Both the position numbers and the translations under genes were made by a program. Under the pieces are notes generated by a model. That model did not search any database. It was not told where the DNA came from and saw only the letters and a program-made list of their open reading frames with translations. A stretch of DNA of 64,000 nucleotides, taken from the NCBI GenBank assembly GCA_938001865.1, contig CALLAW010000008.1:61131-125130 (forward strand), given 5' to 3'. This document shows, one piece after another, positions 53,652-62,961 of this stretch. The stretch comes from an uncultured Saprospiraceae bacterium (GTDB taxonomy: Bacteria; Bacteroidota; Bacteroidia; Chitinophagales; Saprospiraceae). Position 1 is the first letter of the stretch, and every line of letters begins with the position of its first letter.

Positions 53652-56600
53652 TTACTTCAGTGCTTTAGAAAATCTTTTACTGCTACTGTCACTTGCTGAC
53701 TTAGCCTTTGGCTTGAGCTCATCAGAGAAGTCTCTCACTATTGGTGTTGCGACGAAGATAGATGAGTATGTACCCACTATAATACCGACGAGAAGTGCAA
53801 AGGCAAATCCTTTGATACTTGATCCACCAAAGACGAATAGGATTCCTACTACGATCAATGTAGTCAATGATGTCACGATCGTCCTACTGAATGTGCTATT
53901 GATCGCCATATTGAGGATAGAGTCCGTGTCCTTCTTAGTATAGATTCCTAGATACTCTCTGATCCTATCAAATACGACTACTGTATCATTGATAGAATAT
54001 CCAATCACTGTCAAGATAGCTGCGATGAAGGCTTGATCGATCTCTAATGAGAAAGGTACAAATCCCCAGAGGATTGAGAATAAACTCAATACAATCAAAC
54101 TATCGTGGAAGAGTGCTGCTACGGCACCTAATGAGTACTGCCACTTGTTAAATCGTAAGAAGATATAGAGGAAGATCAATAGTAATGCGAAGACACCTGC
54201 ATAGATTGCACTCTTCTTGATATCATCTGCAATGGTAGGTCCTACCTTACTCGAGCTGATAATCTTAGCTGGTGCACCACTATCAGCACTTAAGAAGTTC
54301 TTGAGTCCGATATTCTTACCAATGATTGCTTTGATTCCTTCATGGAGCTTACTTGCTACCTCAGCAGAAGCTTCTTCTGATGATTCATCGATCATATAAG
54401 TCGTCACGATGTTGTAGGTATTCTGGACATCTACGGCCTTGACAATAGGAGTCGATCCAAATACCTCAGCAAGCCCTTCTTTGATAGCTGCAGCGTCTAC
54501 ACTACTGCCCTCTGCAAACTCGACATTGTAAGAGTAACCTCCTCTAAAGTCTACACCCAAGTCAAATCCTCTCACAAACATAGAGATGATACCCAATGCA
54601 ATAATAGTGAGTGATACTCCATAAGCTAGCTTTCTCTTTCCGATCCAATCAATATTGAGATTTGCAAATGCATTCTTAGATGGTCCAGTCCAGAAAGATA
54701 AATTTCTATCACCATTCGTCCACCACTCTATCAAGAGTCTTCCAACAAGTACTGCTGTAAATAATGAACAAAGCACACCAATGATCAAGACTACTGCAAA
54801 ACCTTTAATCGGTCCGAGTCCAAAGTATGCAAGTACGATGGCAACAAGAATAGTCGTAACATTGGCATCAATAATCGCAGAATATGAATTCTTAAATCCA
54901 TCTGCGATAGAAGCCTTAAGCGACTTCCCTACTCTCAGTTCTTCTCGTATCCTTTCAAAGATGATTACGTTGGCATCTACCGCCATACCTATCGTCAAGA
55001 TGATACCGGCAATACCAGGAAGTGTCAGTACAGTACCATAAGATGCAAGAGCTCCAAAGATGAAGAACAAGTTGAGCAACAATGCGATGATACTAATAAT
55101 ACCAGCTCCACCGTAGTAGAAAATCATAAAGAGAAGTAAGAGGATTGATCCGATCATCAATGATCTCATACTTGAGTTGATATTCTTCTGTCCCAATGAT
55201 GGTCCTACAGTAGACTCTTGGATGATCTTAGTCTTAGCAGGTAACTTACCTACTTCTAAGATAGATGCAAAGTCAGCTGCCTCTTGGACAGAGAATCCAC
55301 CAGTAATCTCTGATGAACCTCCTGTAATCGCTGCATTGACTCTTGGAGCAGATACGACTTCATCATCAAGAACTATAGCAATTTCTCTATTCCCATTATT
55401 TGCTGCCTGAGTTGTGAGTTCTGCCCACTTCTTAGCACCTTGAGAGTTCATTCTGAGGTTTACAGCAGTCTCACCAGTTACTGGATTTGGACCATAATCT
55501 GCATTGACTACGACATCACCCTCTAGAGGAGCTTTACCTCCAGGTGATTGTTTGATCATATAGAGCATATAGTCTTCAGTCATTTCACCAGATGTGAAGT
55601 CTTTATATGGCTTTCTTGACCAAAGGAGTTTTGCATCAGCAGGCAAGAGACCTTTGACCTCATCATTACTGAGCAATTTATTGATTGCTTTGATTTCGTT
55701 TTTAGGTGCTACACCCATCACGGTCTGTGGATACTGCAATCCACCAGCCCCATTATTGAGAGTCAATTTGCTGAAGAGTGGTCCACCTGTATTGAACTGG
55801 CTCCCAGCATTCTCTACTAATTGGAATGTAGAATCACCAGTCTCATTACCAAGACTATCAAGCTGTTGAGTCCATACGGTATCGTATGAGACAGCATCTT
55901 CTTGAGCATCTGATCCCTCTTGCATGAGAGTTTTCAGTCTACTATCTATCTGCGTAAGACTAGAGAGTACACCTGGATCACTAACTCTATAAGTATTTTC
56001 GAATAACAACTCTGCACTTGCTTGGAGGAAGTTACGAGCCCTTTGTGGATTGTCAATCCCTGGCATCTCTACTAGGATAAGATCTCTTGTTTCGTCAAGA
56101 GAGACATTGGGCTGAGTTACTCCGAGTTTATCTATTCTTTGCTTGAGCATATTGAATGTAAGCTTGACTGTCTCATCAGCTTTATCTCTCAAGATATTGA
56201 TCACCTCGCTATTAGGTGTATCAGCATTGATATCTTCTCTCAGACCAGCGTCTCTCATAAATATCTTAGAGAGTTTCTTATCTGAGTTTAACTTTCTGAA
56301 CTCTTGGGCAAACAAACTGATATAATCACTCTGAGAGTTAGCCTGTGCTGCTTCAGCATTTGCGAGTGCATTGATGAAGTCTTCGTCTCTACTCTGACCA
56401 GAGAGATTTACTAACATCTCTTTGAGGTCTACTTGGAGTACTGAGCTCATTCCACCTTTCAAGTCAAGTCCAAGTGCCAGCTGTCTCTTTTTGAGATCAT
56501 CATAGGTCATACTTGATACTAGAGGGATCTTGAAGATTTCCTCACCTGACATTGAATCAAGATAATTGTATCTCGCTTGCTTAGCTACTTCAAAAGCTTT

Positions 56601-56747
56601 GCTCTCATCTACGTTACTTGCTACTTGCTCTGCATAACGATCTGCTGCTTTCTCTACTTTCCTAGTTGGTAGGACGTATAAGATCTGTAATAGCGTAACT
56701 GCTAATAAGAAAAACAACAACCATTTAATCAATCCTTTACCCTGCAT
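53652..56747 (-). CDS. secDF: Protein translocase subunit SecDF (SecD-SecF fusion)
   Basis: 1031 residues joining SecD (to about 660) and SecF (about 665-1031). Diagnostic motifs are LGLDLKGGMS near residue 90, the D2-type GTPNPTTGE-like stretch NADYGPNPVTGETAV, SIVLDDEVVSAPRVN (periplasmic part), MAVDANVIIFERIREEL (TM4/5) and in SecF GVDFRGGYSYNVEFAEG and SINDTVVVFDRIRE. Twelve membrane helices are predicted. Fused SecDF is the rule in Bacteroidota. It uses the proton gradient to pull secreted proteins from the SecYEG channel, so it helps the T9SS cargo seen here cross the inner membrane. It is monocistronic with its own promoter (TTG at 56818-56816, N17, TATATTTG) and terminator. Confidence 0.96.
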   Translation of the reverse strand: MQGKGLIKWLLFFLLAVTLLQILYVLPTRKVEKAADRYAEQVASNVDESKAFEVAKQARYNYLDSMSGEEIFKIPLVSSMTYDDLKKRQLALGLDLKGGMSSVLQVDLKEMLVNLSGQSRDEDFINALANAEAAQANSQSDYISLFAQEFRKLNSDKKLSKIFMRDAGLREDINADTPNSEVINILRDKADETVKLTFNMLKQRIDKLGVTQPNVSLDETRDLILVEMPGIDNPQRARNFLQASAELLFENTYRVSDPGVLSSLTQIDSRLKTLMQEGSDAQEDAVSYDTVWTQQLDSLGNETGDSTFQLVENAGSQFNTGGPLFSKLTLNNGAGGLQYPQTVMGVAPKNEIKAINKLLSNDEVKGLLPADAKLLWSRKPYKDFTSGEMTEDYMLYMIKQSPGGKAPLEGDVVVNADYGPNPVTGETAVNLRMNSQGAKKWAELTTQAANNGNREIAIVLDDEVVSAPRVNAAITGGSSEITGGFSVQEAADFASILEVGKLPAKTKIIQESTVGPSLGQKNINSSMRSLMIGSILLLLFMIFYYGGAGIISIIALLLNLFFIFGALASYGTVLTLPGIAGIILTIGMAVDANVIIFERIREELRVGKSLKASIADGFKNSYSAIIDANVTTILVAIVLAYFGLGPIKGFAVVLIIGVLCSLFTAVLVGRLLIEWWTNGDRNLSFWTGPSKNAFANLNIDWIGKRKLAYGVSLTIIALGIISMFVRGFDLGVDFRGGYSYNVEFAEGSSVDAAAIKEGLAEVFGSTPIVKAVDVQNTYNIVTTYMIDESSEEASAEVASKLHEGIKAIIGKNIGLKNFLSADSGAPAKIISSSKVGPTIADDIKKSAIYAGVFALLLIFLYIFLRFNKWQYSLGAVAALFHDSLIVLSLFSILWGFVPFSLEIDQAFIAAILTVIGYSINDTVVVFDRIREYLGIYTKKDTDSILNMAINSTFSRTIVTSLTTLIVVGILFVFGGSSIKGFAFALLVGIIVGTYSSIFVATPIVRDFSDELKPKAKSASDSSSKRFSKALK

Positions 56748-56790
56748 TTTGTCTATTCTGTTTAGTTATATAGGTATATGAAAAACTTCG

Positions 56791-56818
56791 CAAATATACA
56801 GTAATTAACATACTTCAA
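56791..56818 (-). promoter_or_regulatory. secDF promoter (TTG-N17-TATATTTG)
   Basis: Minus strand: TTG (complement of CAA at 56816-56818), 17-base spacer, TATATTTG (complement at 56791-56798), 43 bases before the ATG. Confidence 0.65.
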
Positions 56819-56851
56819 GTATATATTCAATTTTTCATTCAAATTTGGAAT

Positions 56852-56859
56852 TATATTTG
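56852..56859 (+). promoter_or_regulatory. -7 element (TATATTTG) for the BON-LysM gene
   Basis: Exact TAnnTTTG on the plus strand in the 217-base divergent region shared with secDF. It implies a leader of about 100 bases. Confidence 0.45.
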
Positions 56860-56964
56860 GACATACTGAGTTACTCTAATCGTCTCGATTACCTATATTG
56901 AGGCTTTTATCCTCCATCTTACTTGGGGAATAATTATTTATATCACCTAAAAAATATCAAAACA

Positions 56965-57444
56965 ATGGGTTTATTTTCATTCTTGAAAAGTGCAGGAGCC
57001 AAAATCTTAGGAAAGACTGCTGTCAAAAACGTAGCTGAAGAGAATGCAGCAGAAGAAAAAGCAGCAAAAATCTCTGCATTAGAGTCGGTAGTTTCCAATG
57101 CTGAACTCGCAGTAGACAATCTCACAGTAGATCTTGAAGATGATAGAGTGACAGTATATGGAGTTACTGACAGTATCTCTGTCAAAGAGAAAGTAGTATT
57201 AGCTCTAGGCAACGTACACGGGATTGCAACTGTAGATGACAGAATCTCTATCACTGATGTCGAAGAACCAGAACCAGAGGCTGACTTCTATACAGTAGTA
57301 AGCGGCGATAGTTTGAGTAAAATTGCAAAGAAGTACTATGGAGATCCGATGAAGTACAATGCGATCTTCGAAGCTAATCAACCACTCCTCAGTGACCCTA
57401 ACAAGATCTATCCAGGTCAAATGCTCAGGATACCTAAGTTGTAA
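56965..57444 (+). CDS. BON + LysM domain protein (YgaU/Kbp-like)
   Basis: From the ATG at 56965 (MGLFSFLKSAGAKIL) the product has 159 residues: a charged N-terminal helix, a BON domain (about 35-105, LTVDLEDDRVTVYGVTD) and a LysM domain (FYTVVSGDSLSKIAKKYYGD to PGQMLRIPKL). This is the order and size of E. coli Kbp/YgaU, a cytoplasmic K+-sensing protein, and of many Bacteroidota proteins annotated as LysM. No signal peptide. The longer frame from 56923 adds residues not typical of the family. A terminator follows. Confidence 0.88.
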   Translation: MGLFSFLKSAGAKILGKTAVKNVAEENAAEEKAAKISALESVVSNAELAVDNLTVDLEDDRVTVYGVTDSISVKEKVVLALGNVHGIATVDDRISITDVEEPEPEADFYTVVSGDSLSKIAKKYYGDPMKYNAIFEANQPLLSDPNKIYPGQMLRIPKL

Positions 57445-57477
57445 GCAATTTACTTGCCGCAAGGTGTCGATATCAAA

Positions 57478-57519
57478 AAGAAGGAGATTCACAATTGATG
57501 TGAATCTCCTTCTTTTTTT
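57478..57519 (+). terminator. Rho-independent terminator after the BON-LysM gene
   Basis: AAGGAGATTCACA (57481-57493) pairs with TGTGAATCTCCTT (57499-57511), followed by a T-run to about 57519. Confidence 0.9.
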
Positions 57520-57604
57520 GGTCAATCAGTGAGTCTTGTATTTACTTACAGTACTCTCAATATTTGGCTTTCTCTAAAGCTAGAATATTACATAAGTCCC
57601 ACAC

Positions 57605-58225
57605 TTATCTCATTTTTGGCCTTCTTCGCTTGCCCGATCTTCCCGCCATAGGATTTCCACCCTTTCTGCCACCCATAGATTGTTGGGCTACTTTTGCTGT
57701 ACCACGTTGCTTCATCGCTTTGTTAAACATCGCGATCTGTTCCTTGATTTGTGGCATAGTGACATCTAGCTTCTTTGCTTGATTGAAGTATCCCATAGAT
57801 GCATTCCAATTGTTTTTCGTCGCATTGATATTGGCAAGTTGCAAGTACACCATTGCCTTTTCATTATCTGATGGAAGGTCTAGCGTCAGAGCCTTATTGA
57901 AGTAATCTTCCGCCTCCTTATTTTTGCCTTGAGCAACATCGATGGATCCATTGAGGATATAGTAGATAGCTCTGTTAGTGACATAGAGCAAGTTGGGAAA
58001 CTTGGTCAACGAAAGTCTCTGTCTTGCTGCATCAAACTGTTGATTCTGCACCAGCTCACCAGCAGACTGGATAGTTCCGAGTAAGAAGTAACTTACTGTC
58101 ATCACGATACCTAAGAGGAGAAATGGAAATCCATACCAAAATCCGTAAAGAATAGTTAGAGCTATTCCAAGGATAAATCCTAAAGCAATGAGAGCAAACT
58201 TGAGATAAATATTTATTATAGGCAT
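57605..58225 (-). CDS. Membrane protein with TPR-like helices
   Basis: 206 residues. Two N-terminal membrane helices (YLKFALIALGFILGIALTIL and FPFLLLGIVMTVSYFLLGTI) are followed by three to four TPR-like helical repeats (GSIDVAQGKNKEAEDYFNKA, NNWNASMGYFNQAKKL) and a basic, glycine-rich tail (GGRKGGNPMAGRSGKRRRP) that may bind nucleic acid or be disordered. The function is not known. It is last in a minus-strand series after the spermidine-synthase-like gene, 53 bases downstream. Confidence 0.7.
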   Translation of the reverse strand: MPIINIYLKFALIALGFILGIALTILYGFWYGFPFLLLGIVMTVSYFLLGTIQSAGELVQNQQFDAARQRLSLTKFPNLLYVTNRAIYYILNGSIDVAQGKNKEAEDYFNKALTLDLPSDNEKAMVYLQLANINATKNNWNASMGYFNQAKKLDVTMPQIKEQIAMFNKAMKQRGTAKVAQQSMGGRKGGNPMAGRSGKRRRPKMR

Positions 58226-58278
58226 ATGAGTCTATTAACTTGGTTGATGATCGGTTTGACCACGTAAAAGTACACTAT

Positions 58279-58965
58279 CTAATCCAAAAACTTAGTATCA
58301 TTCAGTACGATCCAATTCTGCTTGACCTCTAAGTAGTTCCCTCTAGGAAATACCTCTAAGAATGGATCAATGAATAGCGAATTAGCTGTATGGTCATCAT
58401 CAGTCATAGCGAGTCTATTGTACAGCAATATGCCGTCATCAGCGAGGCACTCTTGGAGTCTCCTGAAAAAATTTGGTGTCTGAAACTTCTGTGGGATCAC
58501 GTCTTCCGCAAAGACATCCATGACGATCATATCATACTTGTCATTGCAGAGTCGCAGATAGTGGTATGCATCTGCGATGATGACTTCCACTGGTGAGACT
58601 AGATCACTGAGAGTATAGTCTTGTGCTAGCTCGGCAACTACTGTATCTAGCTCTACTGCTGTATACTCCATATGTTGACCAAATGTCTTCTCTAGGAGGT
58701 AAGGGACGGACGCTAAGCCAAGACCGAGTACTAGGACGCTTTTCCATTGATACTTTTCAAAATCTAACTGCTCAAATGCCAATCTGAAATTATCGTATTT
58801 GTCATCATAAGAGTAGATGGTCTTTTCACTACAGAGTTGATGTCTCCCTTTGACTAGATTTACCGCAAGTATGCTGTGATATTCGGACGATGTTTCTTCC
58901 AATCTGACATCAGTGAGATAACTCCACCATCGCTGCCACCAAGTTCCTTTTAGCCGATGTCCCAA
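58279..58965 (-). CDS. Spermidine-synthase-like methyltransferase-fold protein
   Basis: The 228-residue protein has the SAM-binding Rossmann fold: VLVLGLGLASVPYLLEKTFG (motif I), YTAVELDTVVAELA (motif II), VIIADAYHYLR (motif III) and DMIVMDVFAEDVIPQKF (motif IV). It resembles the catalytic half of spermidine synthases but lacks a clear polyamine pocket, so polyamine synthesis is uncertain. Its start overlaps the end of the GlmU-like gene by 16 bases, indicating co-expression. Alternative: a methyltransferase acting on an unknown substrate. Confidence 0.78.
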   Translation of the reverse strand: MGHRLKGTWWQRWWSYLTDVRLEETSSEYHSILAVNLVKGRHQLCSEKTIYSYDDKYDNFRLAFEQLDFEKYQWKSVLVLGLGLASVPYLLEKTFGQHMEYTAVELDTVVAELAQDYTLSDLVSPVEVIIADAYHYLRLCNDKYDMIVMDVFAEDVIPQKFQTPNFFRRLQECLADDGILLYNRLAMTDDDHTANSLFIDPFLEVFPRGNYLEVKQNWIVLNDTKFLD

Positions 58966-60167
58966 GTCCGCCGTTGTTTACTTTCGTCAAATACAAATTT
59001 GAGAATTTTGATTTCGTCATCGCTAAGTCTGAGGTCTTTGCGCTGCATGGATCGATTGATTGTATCCATTGCTTTGGCGAATGTGTATGTCACAAACCCT
59101 TCTGAACCACCCCAACTGAATGATGGAATAAACTTCGGAGGAAAAGAAGCTCCATATAAGTTACTACAGATCCCCATGACTGATCCTGTATTGAACATTG
59201 AATTGATACCAGTCTTACAATGATCACCTAAGATCATCCCACAGAACTGTAGTCCAGTAAGTTCAAAGTCACTTGAGTTATAATTGTAAGCTTTTACCTC
59301 TGAGTAATTATTCTTGAGATTAGATGAGTTAGTGTCTGCTCCAAGGTTGCACCACTCTCCGATGACTGAGTCACCTAGATAGCCATCATGTGCCTTGCTA
59401 CTATAGCCTTGGAGCACAGATTGCTTTACTTCTCCACCTATCTTGCAGTATGGCCCGAGGGTCGTCCCTTGATAGATCTTTGCTCCTACCTTGACTACTG
59501 AATTATTGCCAATACACACTGGACCTTTGATGACAGAGTTCTCTAGGACGACCGCATCTTTGCCGATATAGATAGGTCCGTCGGATGCATTGAGTATTGA
59601 GAAGTCAATCTTTGCACCTTCTTCAATAAATATCTTCTCTAGACCATATGTGTGGTTGGTATCATTGAGACTTGCAGACTTCCTGCCTTGAGTGACAAGG
59701 TCATAGTCTTTGGCGATTTCTGAAGGATTGAGCAAAAATAAATCTTGTGGTCTCTCCACGAATATGAGATCACGACTATCGTATGATGAGATATCTATCA
59801 TCTCCATATCATCGATATGAATATCTTGATTCTCAGTATCGAATTGGTCTTTGGATAAGATCCCTCCAATAAATACGTCTTGATAGAGAAGCCCTTGATT
59901 GTGCTTCAATCGCTTGAGAAGACTTATTACATTGGCATTTGGCAGCAGCCTACCATTGATTGCGAAGTTAGTGTCTTGGAGTGAGAGCTTGTACTTGTGA
60001 GAGAGGTAATCATTAGTGATATACCCATGACTAGCACCGTCGAAGAGGAGCTTCCACTTCTCTGCAATGGTAAGGATACCTACTCGCAGCTCGCAAGCAG
60101 GTTTGAGGTATGTAAGTGGCAGTATAGACTTCCACTTATCATCGTCGAAGAATATCAAATGCGACAC
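58950..60167 (-). CDS. GlmU-like sugar-phosphate nucleotidyltransferase / acetyltransferase (Bacteroidota type)
   Basis: 405 residues. The N-terminal part (MSHLIFFDDDKWKSILPLTY, LKPACELRVGILTI) is an unusual nucleotidyltransferase-like domain, and the C-terminal half is a left-handed beta-helix of hexapeptide repeats (GPIYIGKDAVVLENSVIKGP, TTLGPYCKIGGEVKQSVLQG), ending in a stretch FTYTFAK-type segment. This is the TIGR03991 alternative GlmU seen in Bacteroidota, thought to make UDP-GlcNAc from glucosamine-1-phosphate. A GlmU role is inferred from family. It overlaps the methyltransferase gene and follows L31 by 28 bases. Confidence 0.85.
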   Translation of the reverse strand: MSHLIFFDDDKWKSILPLTYLKPACELRVGILTIAEKWKLLFDGASHGYITNDYLSHKYKLSLQDTNFAINGRLLPNANVISLLKRLKHNQGLLYQDVFIGGILSKDQFDTENQDIHIDDMEMIDISSYDSRDLIFVERPQDLFLLNPSEIAKDYDLVTQGRKSASLNDTNHTYGLEKIFIEEGAKIDFSILNASDGPIYIGKDAVVLENSVIKGPVCIGNNSVVKVGAKIYQGTTLGPYCKIGGEVKQSVLQGYSSKAHDGYLGDSVIGEWCNLGADTNSSNLKNNYSEVKAYNYNSSDFELTGLQFCGMILGDHCKTGINSMFNTGSVMGICSNLYGASFPPKFIPSFSWGGSEGFVTYTFAKAMDTINRSMQRKDLRLSDDEIKILKFVFDESKQRRTWDIG

Positions 60168-60195
60168 TTCTCTTATCTAATTTGTGGGTGAGATA

Positions 60196-60507
60196 CTACT
60201 CAGCTGGAGCTTCTGCTTCAGCTTCGGGAGCTGCTTTCGCTTCTCCGCCTTTTCTTTTTGAGAACTTCTCAAATTTCTTGTTGAACTTATCGATACGTCC
60301 TGCTGTATCAACAAACTTCATCTTACCAGTAAAGAATGGGTGAGATCTAGATGAGATTTCCAACTTTATCAATGGGTATTCGTTACCGTCTTCCCAAGTG
60401 ATCGTATCTCTTGTAGGAGCACAAGACTTACTCAAAAACGCCTCATCACATGAGAAGTCCTTAAACACTACTAATCTATAATCTTCTGGATGGATACCTT
60501 TTTTCAT
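60196..60507 (-). CDS. rpmE2: 50S ribosomal protein L31, type B
   Basis: The 103-residue product has the L31 signature: [42 protein letters not shown] and a C-terminal basic region. The paired zinc cysteines of type A L31 are absent, which marks type B. The C-terminal tail ([13 protein letters not shown]) is an Ala/Glu extension. It has a -7 element TATCTTTG at 60536-60543, 29 bases before the ATG, and the GlmU-like gene follows 28 bases after the stop. Confidence 0.95.
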   Translation of the reverse strand: MKKGIHPEDYRLVVFKDFSCDEAFLSKSCAPTRDTITWEDGNEYPLIKLEISSRSHPFFTGKMKFVDTAGRIDKFNKKFEKFSKRKGGEAKAAPEAEAEAPAE

Positions 60508-60535
60508 CTTTTCTTAAAATTTCTAAATTGGAGTG

Positions 60536-60543
60536 CAAAGATA
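60536..60543 (-). promoter_or_regulatory. -7 element (TATCTTTG) for L31
   Basis: Exact TAnnTTTG match on the minus strand; a TTTG lies 16 bases upstream, slightly closer than the usual spacing. Confidence 0.5.
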
Positions 60544-60595
60544 GTAGATTTATAAATATCAAACACCATAATTACTCAAAATATAATGCCACAGG

Positions 60596-60967
60596 TCAAA
60601 ACCCAGGAAAAAAGGCATCTTCATAGTGTGAAAACGAGGGTGCATCACTCTTATCTAGCACTATACTGATGATATCAAATCTAATCTCTCCTTCATGATT
60701 TTGCTCTTCCATGTAGACATTTGCTGCATCGAAGAGCATTCTCTCCTTTGCCGGAGTGACTGACTCTGAGGGCTCCCCGTAGTAGGTATAGCTCCTAGTC
60801 TTCACCTCTACAAACACCAACAGTTCATCTCTCTGAGCTATGATATCTACCTCTGCTCGAGAGTAACGATAATTGCGATCCAAGATCGAATATCCTTTCT
60901 CTAGAAGATAAGTCGCAGCTAAGTCTTCTCCTAAGTCACCAATCTCCTTCGTAGTTCGTTTCTTCAA
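60596..60967 (-). CDS. YraN-family protein (UPF0102, endonuclease-like fold)
   Basis: The 123-residue protein matches YraN: KEIGDLGEDLAATYLLEKGY (helix 1), ILDRNYRYSRAEVDIIAQ (nuclease-like core), LLVFVEVKTRSYTYYGEP and the motif region TPAKERMLFDAANVYM. The core has the E..D..EvK pattern of restriction-like nucleases, but the activity is unproven. It is transcribed away from the PGI/PMI gene, 265 bases away. Confidence 0.9.
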   Translation of the reverse strand: MKKRTTKEIGDLGEDLAATYLLEKGYSILDRNYRYSRAEVDIIAQRDELLVFVEVKTRSYTYYGEPSESVTPAKERMLFDAANVYMEEQNHEGEIRFDIISIVLDKSDAPSFSHYEDAFFPGF

Positions 60968-61178
60968 AATCTTTAATTATCAATAATTCAGATCACAAGA
61001 TAACCTCACAATACCAAAAACTCTGCATCCATACTGACATATCAGATACACAATATGAACAATCCCAATTGCCTCTGCTCAACCACAATCAATATTTCTC
61101 AGCACAGTATATGGATTAATCATACTAGAGAACATCAACAAATCTCATCGGATGGTATGGATTCATCTTGAGATAATG

Positions 61179-61186
61179 TACTTTTG
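61179..61186 (+). promoter_or_regulatory. -7 element (TACTTTTG) for the PGI/PMI gene
   Basis: Exact TAnnTTTG match, 47 bases before the ATG at 61233. No well-spaced TTG. Confidence 0.4.
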
Positions 61187-61232
61187 ATTCCCATATATAT
61201 GATCTACTTCAAGATATAAACTAGAGACACCT

Positions 61233-62225
61233 ATGATGAATCAACTCATTGATAAATTTATCGATCAACTCCAAGAAGCTTTGCAGATTGGAAGCGAGGC
61301 AGTGATCACTCCATCCGACAATCCAATCCATCATGTCTACGTAGCAGGTCTCGGTGGATCAGGAATCGGAGGAGACTTTGTCCGAGAGTTCGTCTACAAT
61401 GAATTAGCAGTACCCTACACAGTCGGCAAGACTTACGAAATCCCAGCATGGGTGAGTCCTAATACCCTAGCGATTGCGTCATCTTACTCTGGTAATACAG
61501 AAGAGACATTGGAGGCTTTCGCCAAATTGCAAGATACTGGAGCAAAACTCGTTATCATATCGAGCGGAGGCAAGCTCATCGAGATAGCCAAAGAGTCAGG
61601 ATATGATTATATCCAACTCCCAGGCAACTGGCCATCACCTAGAGCATGTCTTGGATATTCACTCATCCAACAGCTCTTCATACTTAGGCACTTAGATCTT
61701 ATTGGTGATACTCTGATCAATCAAGTAAAGACATCCATCAACCAACTCAAATTTAACCAAGACGAGATCAAAAAAGATGCAAAAACTCTAGCTCAATTTA
61801 TCTATGGACGGATCCCAGTCATCTACTCTACCAATAGCATGGAGTCGGTGGCATTGCGATTCAGACAACAGGTTAATGAAAATGCCAAGCAACTTGCTTG
61901 GCACAATGTCATCCCAGAGATGAATCATAATGAACTCGTCGGATGGAAGCAAAACAATGACAAATTAGCAGTAATCTACTTCCGAAATAAGTCAGACTAT
62001 AAGCGTAATGCTGTCAGAATAGATATCAACAAAACCATAATCAATAAGTATACTCCACATATCGCAGAGCTCTGGTCTAGGGGTAACTCTCTTGTAGAGC
62101 AAGCACTCTACTTTGTCCATCTGGGAGACTATGCGTCATACTACCTCTCAGAGCTCAATAATGAGGACTCCATCGAGATAGAAGTCATAGATTATCTCAA
62201 AGCAGAACTGGCCAAAGTCCAATAG
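61233..62225 (+). CDS. Bifunctional phosphoglucose/phosphomannose isomerase
   Basis: The 330-residue enzyme has the SIS-type PGI/PMI fold: YVAGLGGSGIGGDFVREFV at the N-terminus, ASSYSGNTEETLEAF (sugar-phosphate site), LPGNWPSPRACLGYSL, and in the C-terminal half RFRQQVNENAKQLA and IPEMNHNELVGWK, which hold the catalytic Glu and His. It interconverts glucose-6-, fructose-6- and mannose-6-phosphate, linking glycolysis to mannose sugars. The usual start with MNQLI fits. It is followed 41 bases later by a small SH3 membrane protein. Confidence 0.93.
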   Translation: MMNQLIDKFIDQLQEALQIGSEAVITPSDNPIHHVYVAGLGGSGIGGDFVREFVYNELAVPYTVGKTYEIPAWVSPNTLAIASSYSGNTEETLEAFAKLQDTGAKLVIISSGGKLIEIAKESGYDYIQLPGNWPSPRACLGYSLIQQLFILRHLDLIGDTLINQVKTSINQLKFNQDEIKKDAKTLAQFIYGRIPVIYSTNSMESVALRFRQQVNENAKQLAWHNVIPEMNHNELVGWKQNNDKLAVIYFRNKSDYKRNAVRIDINKTIINKYTPHIAELWSRGNSLVEQALYFVHLGDYASYYLSELNNEDSIEIEVIDYLKAELAKVQ

Positions 62226-62266
62226 CAATACTCTCGCATCACTCTACATCATTATCTCTCACTCTC

Positions 62267-62746
62267 ATGGCACGTCAACGTTACGGAAAACGGAAGCAAA
62301 GTAGAAACTACACTTGGATACTTATCATCGGATTTGTAGGTGTAGCTCTATGGCTATTACTCTCTATCTGGAAAGGAATCAATCCTCTTGCCGTCCTCAA
62401 TGGATCAAGTGTAGATCCTACAGAAACAGAGCAACCAATCTTGTATGATAGTCTCATGACACTCTACAAGACTGAACAAATCAGAAGCGAACAACTCTCT
62501 CAAGAGGTCAAAGCATTCCAAAGTCATGCTCCAACACAGACAGTCAACATTCTCAATGGAACTCTCAATATGAGATCTGCTGCGAGTACGAGCTCAGAGG
62601 TACTCTATACTATACCTACCGGAACCTCAGTTCAAGTCTATTATTGCAAACAAGACTCTACACTCCTCGATGGGAAAATGGGTACGTGGTGCAAGATCAA
62701 TTTCCAATCCAATGAGGGTTGGGTCTGGAGTGAATATATCAATTGA
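62267..62746 (+). CDS. SH3-domain membrane protein
   Basis: 159 residues. A basic N-terminus (MARQRYGKRKQSRN) and one membrane helix (YTWILIIGFVGVALWLLLSI) are followed by a linker and a bacterial SH3 domain (TLNMRSAASTSSEVLYTIPT, GTWCKINFQSNEGWVWSEYI). Such proteins sit in the inner membrane with SH3 outside and often bind peptidoglycan. It is downstream of PGI/PMI on the same strand, probably in one transcript. Confidence 0.8.
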   Translation: MARQRYGKRKQSRNYTWILIIGFVGVALWLLLSIWKGINPLAVLNGSSVDPTETEQPILYDSLMTLYKTEQIRSEQLSQEVKAFQSHAPTQTVNILNGTLNMRSAASTSSEVLYTIPTGTSVQVYYCKQDSTLLDGKMGTWCKINFQSNEGWVWSEYIN

Positions 62747-62844
62747 TTCTCCATAAGAGACACACTAATCCTCCATCAGAAGCCTCCAAAGACAGAATTA
62801 TCGCAATATTCTATTTTATTATATGAAATTAATGTTGCTATGAT

Positions 62845-62875
62845 TTGACATTGGACAAATATTAGCCTAACTTTA
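62845..62875 (+). promoter_or_regulatory. Promoter of the HPF-like gene (TTG-N20-TAACTTTA)
   Basis: TTG at 62845-62847, 20-base spacer, TAACTTTA at 62868-62875 (one mismatch to TAnnTTTG), 86 bases before the ATG at 62962. Confidence 0.45.
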
Positions 62876-62961
62876 GATTAATCATTGAAGAATGATGCAC
62901 AGTCACCACAAACACTGTGATATTTCATACTCATTTATTCACTTCAAATTATTTTAAAGAT

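Noticed and set aside
58279..58965. True spermidine synthase (speE)
   Set aside because: The polyamine-pocket motifs are not clear and no speD-type gene is nearby; left as a methyltransferase-fold protein.
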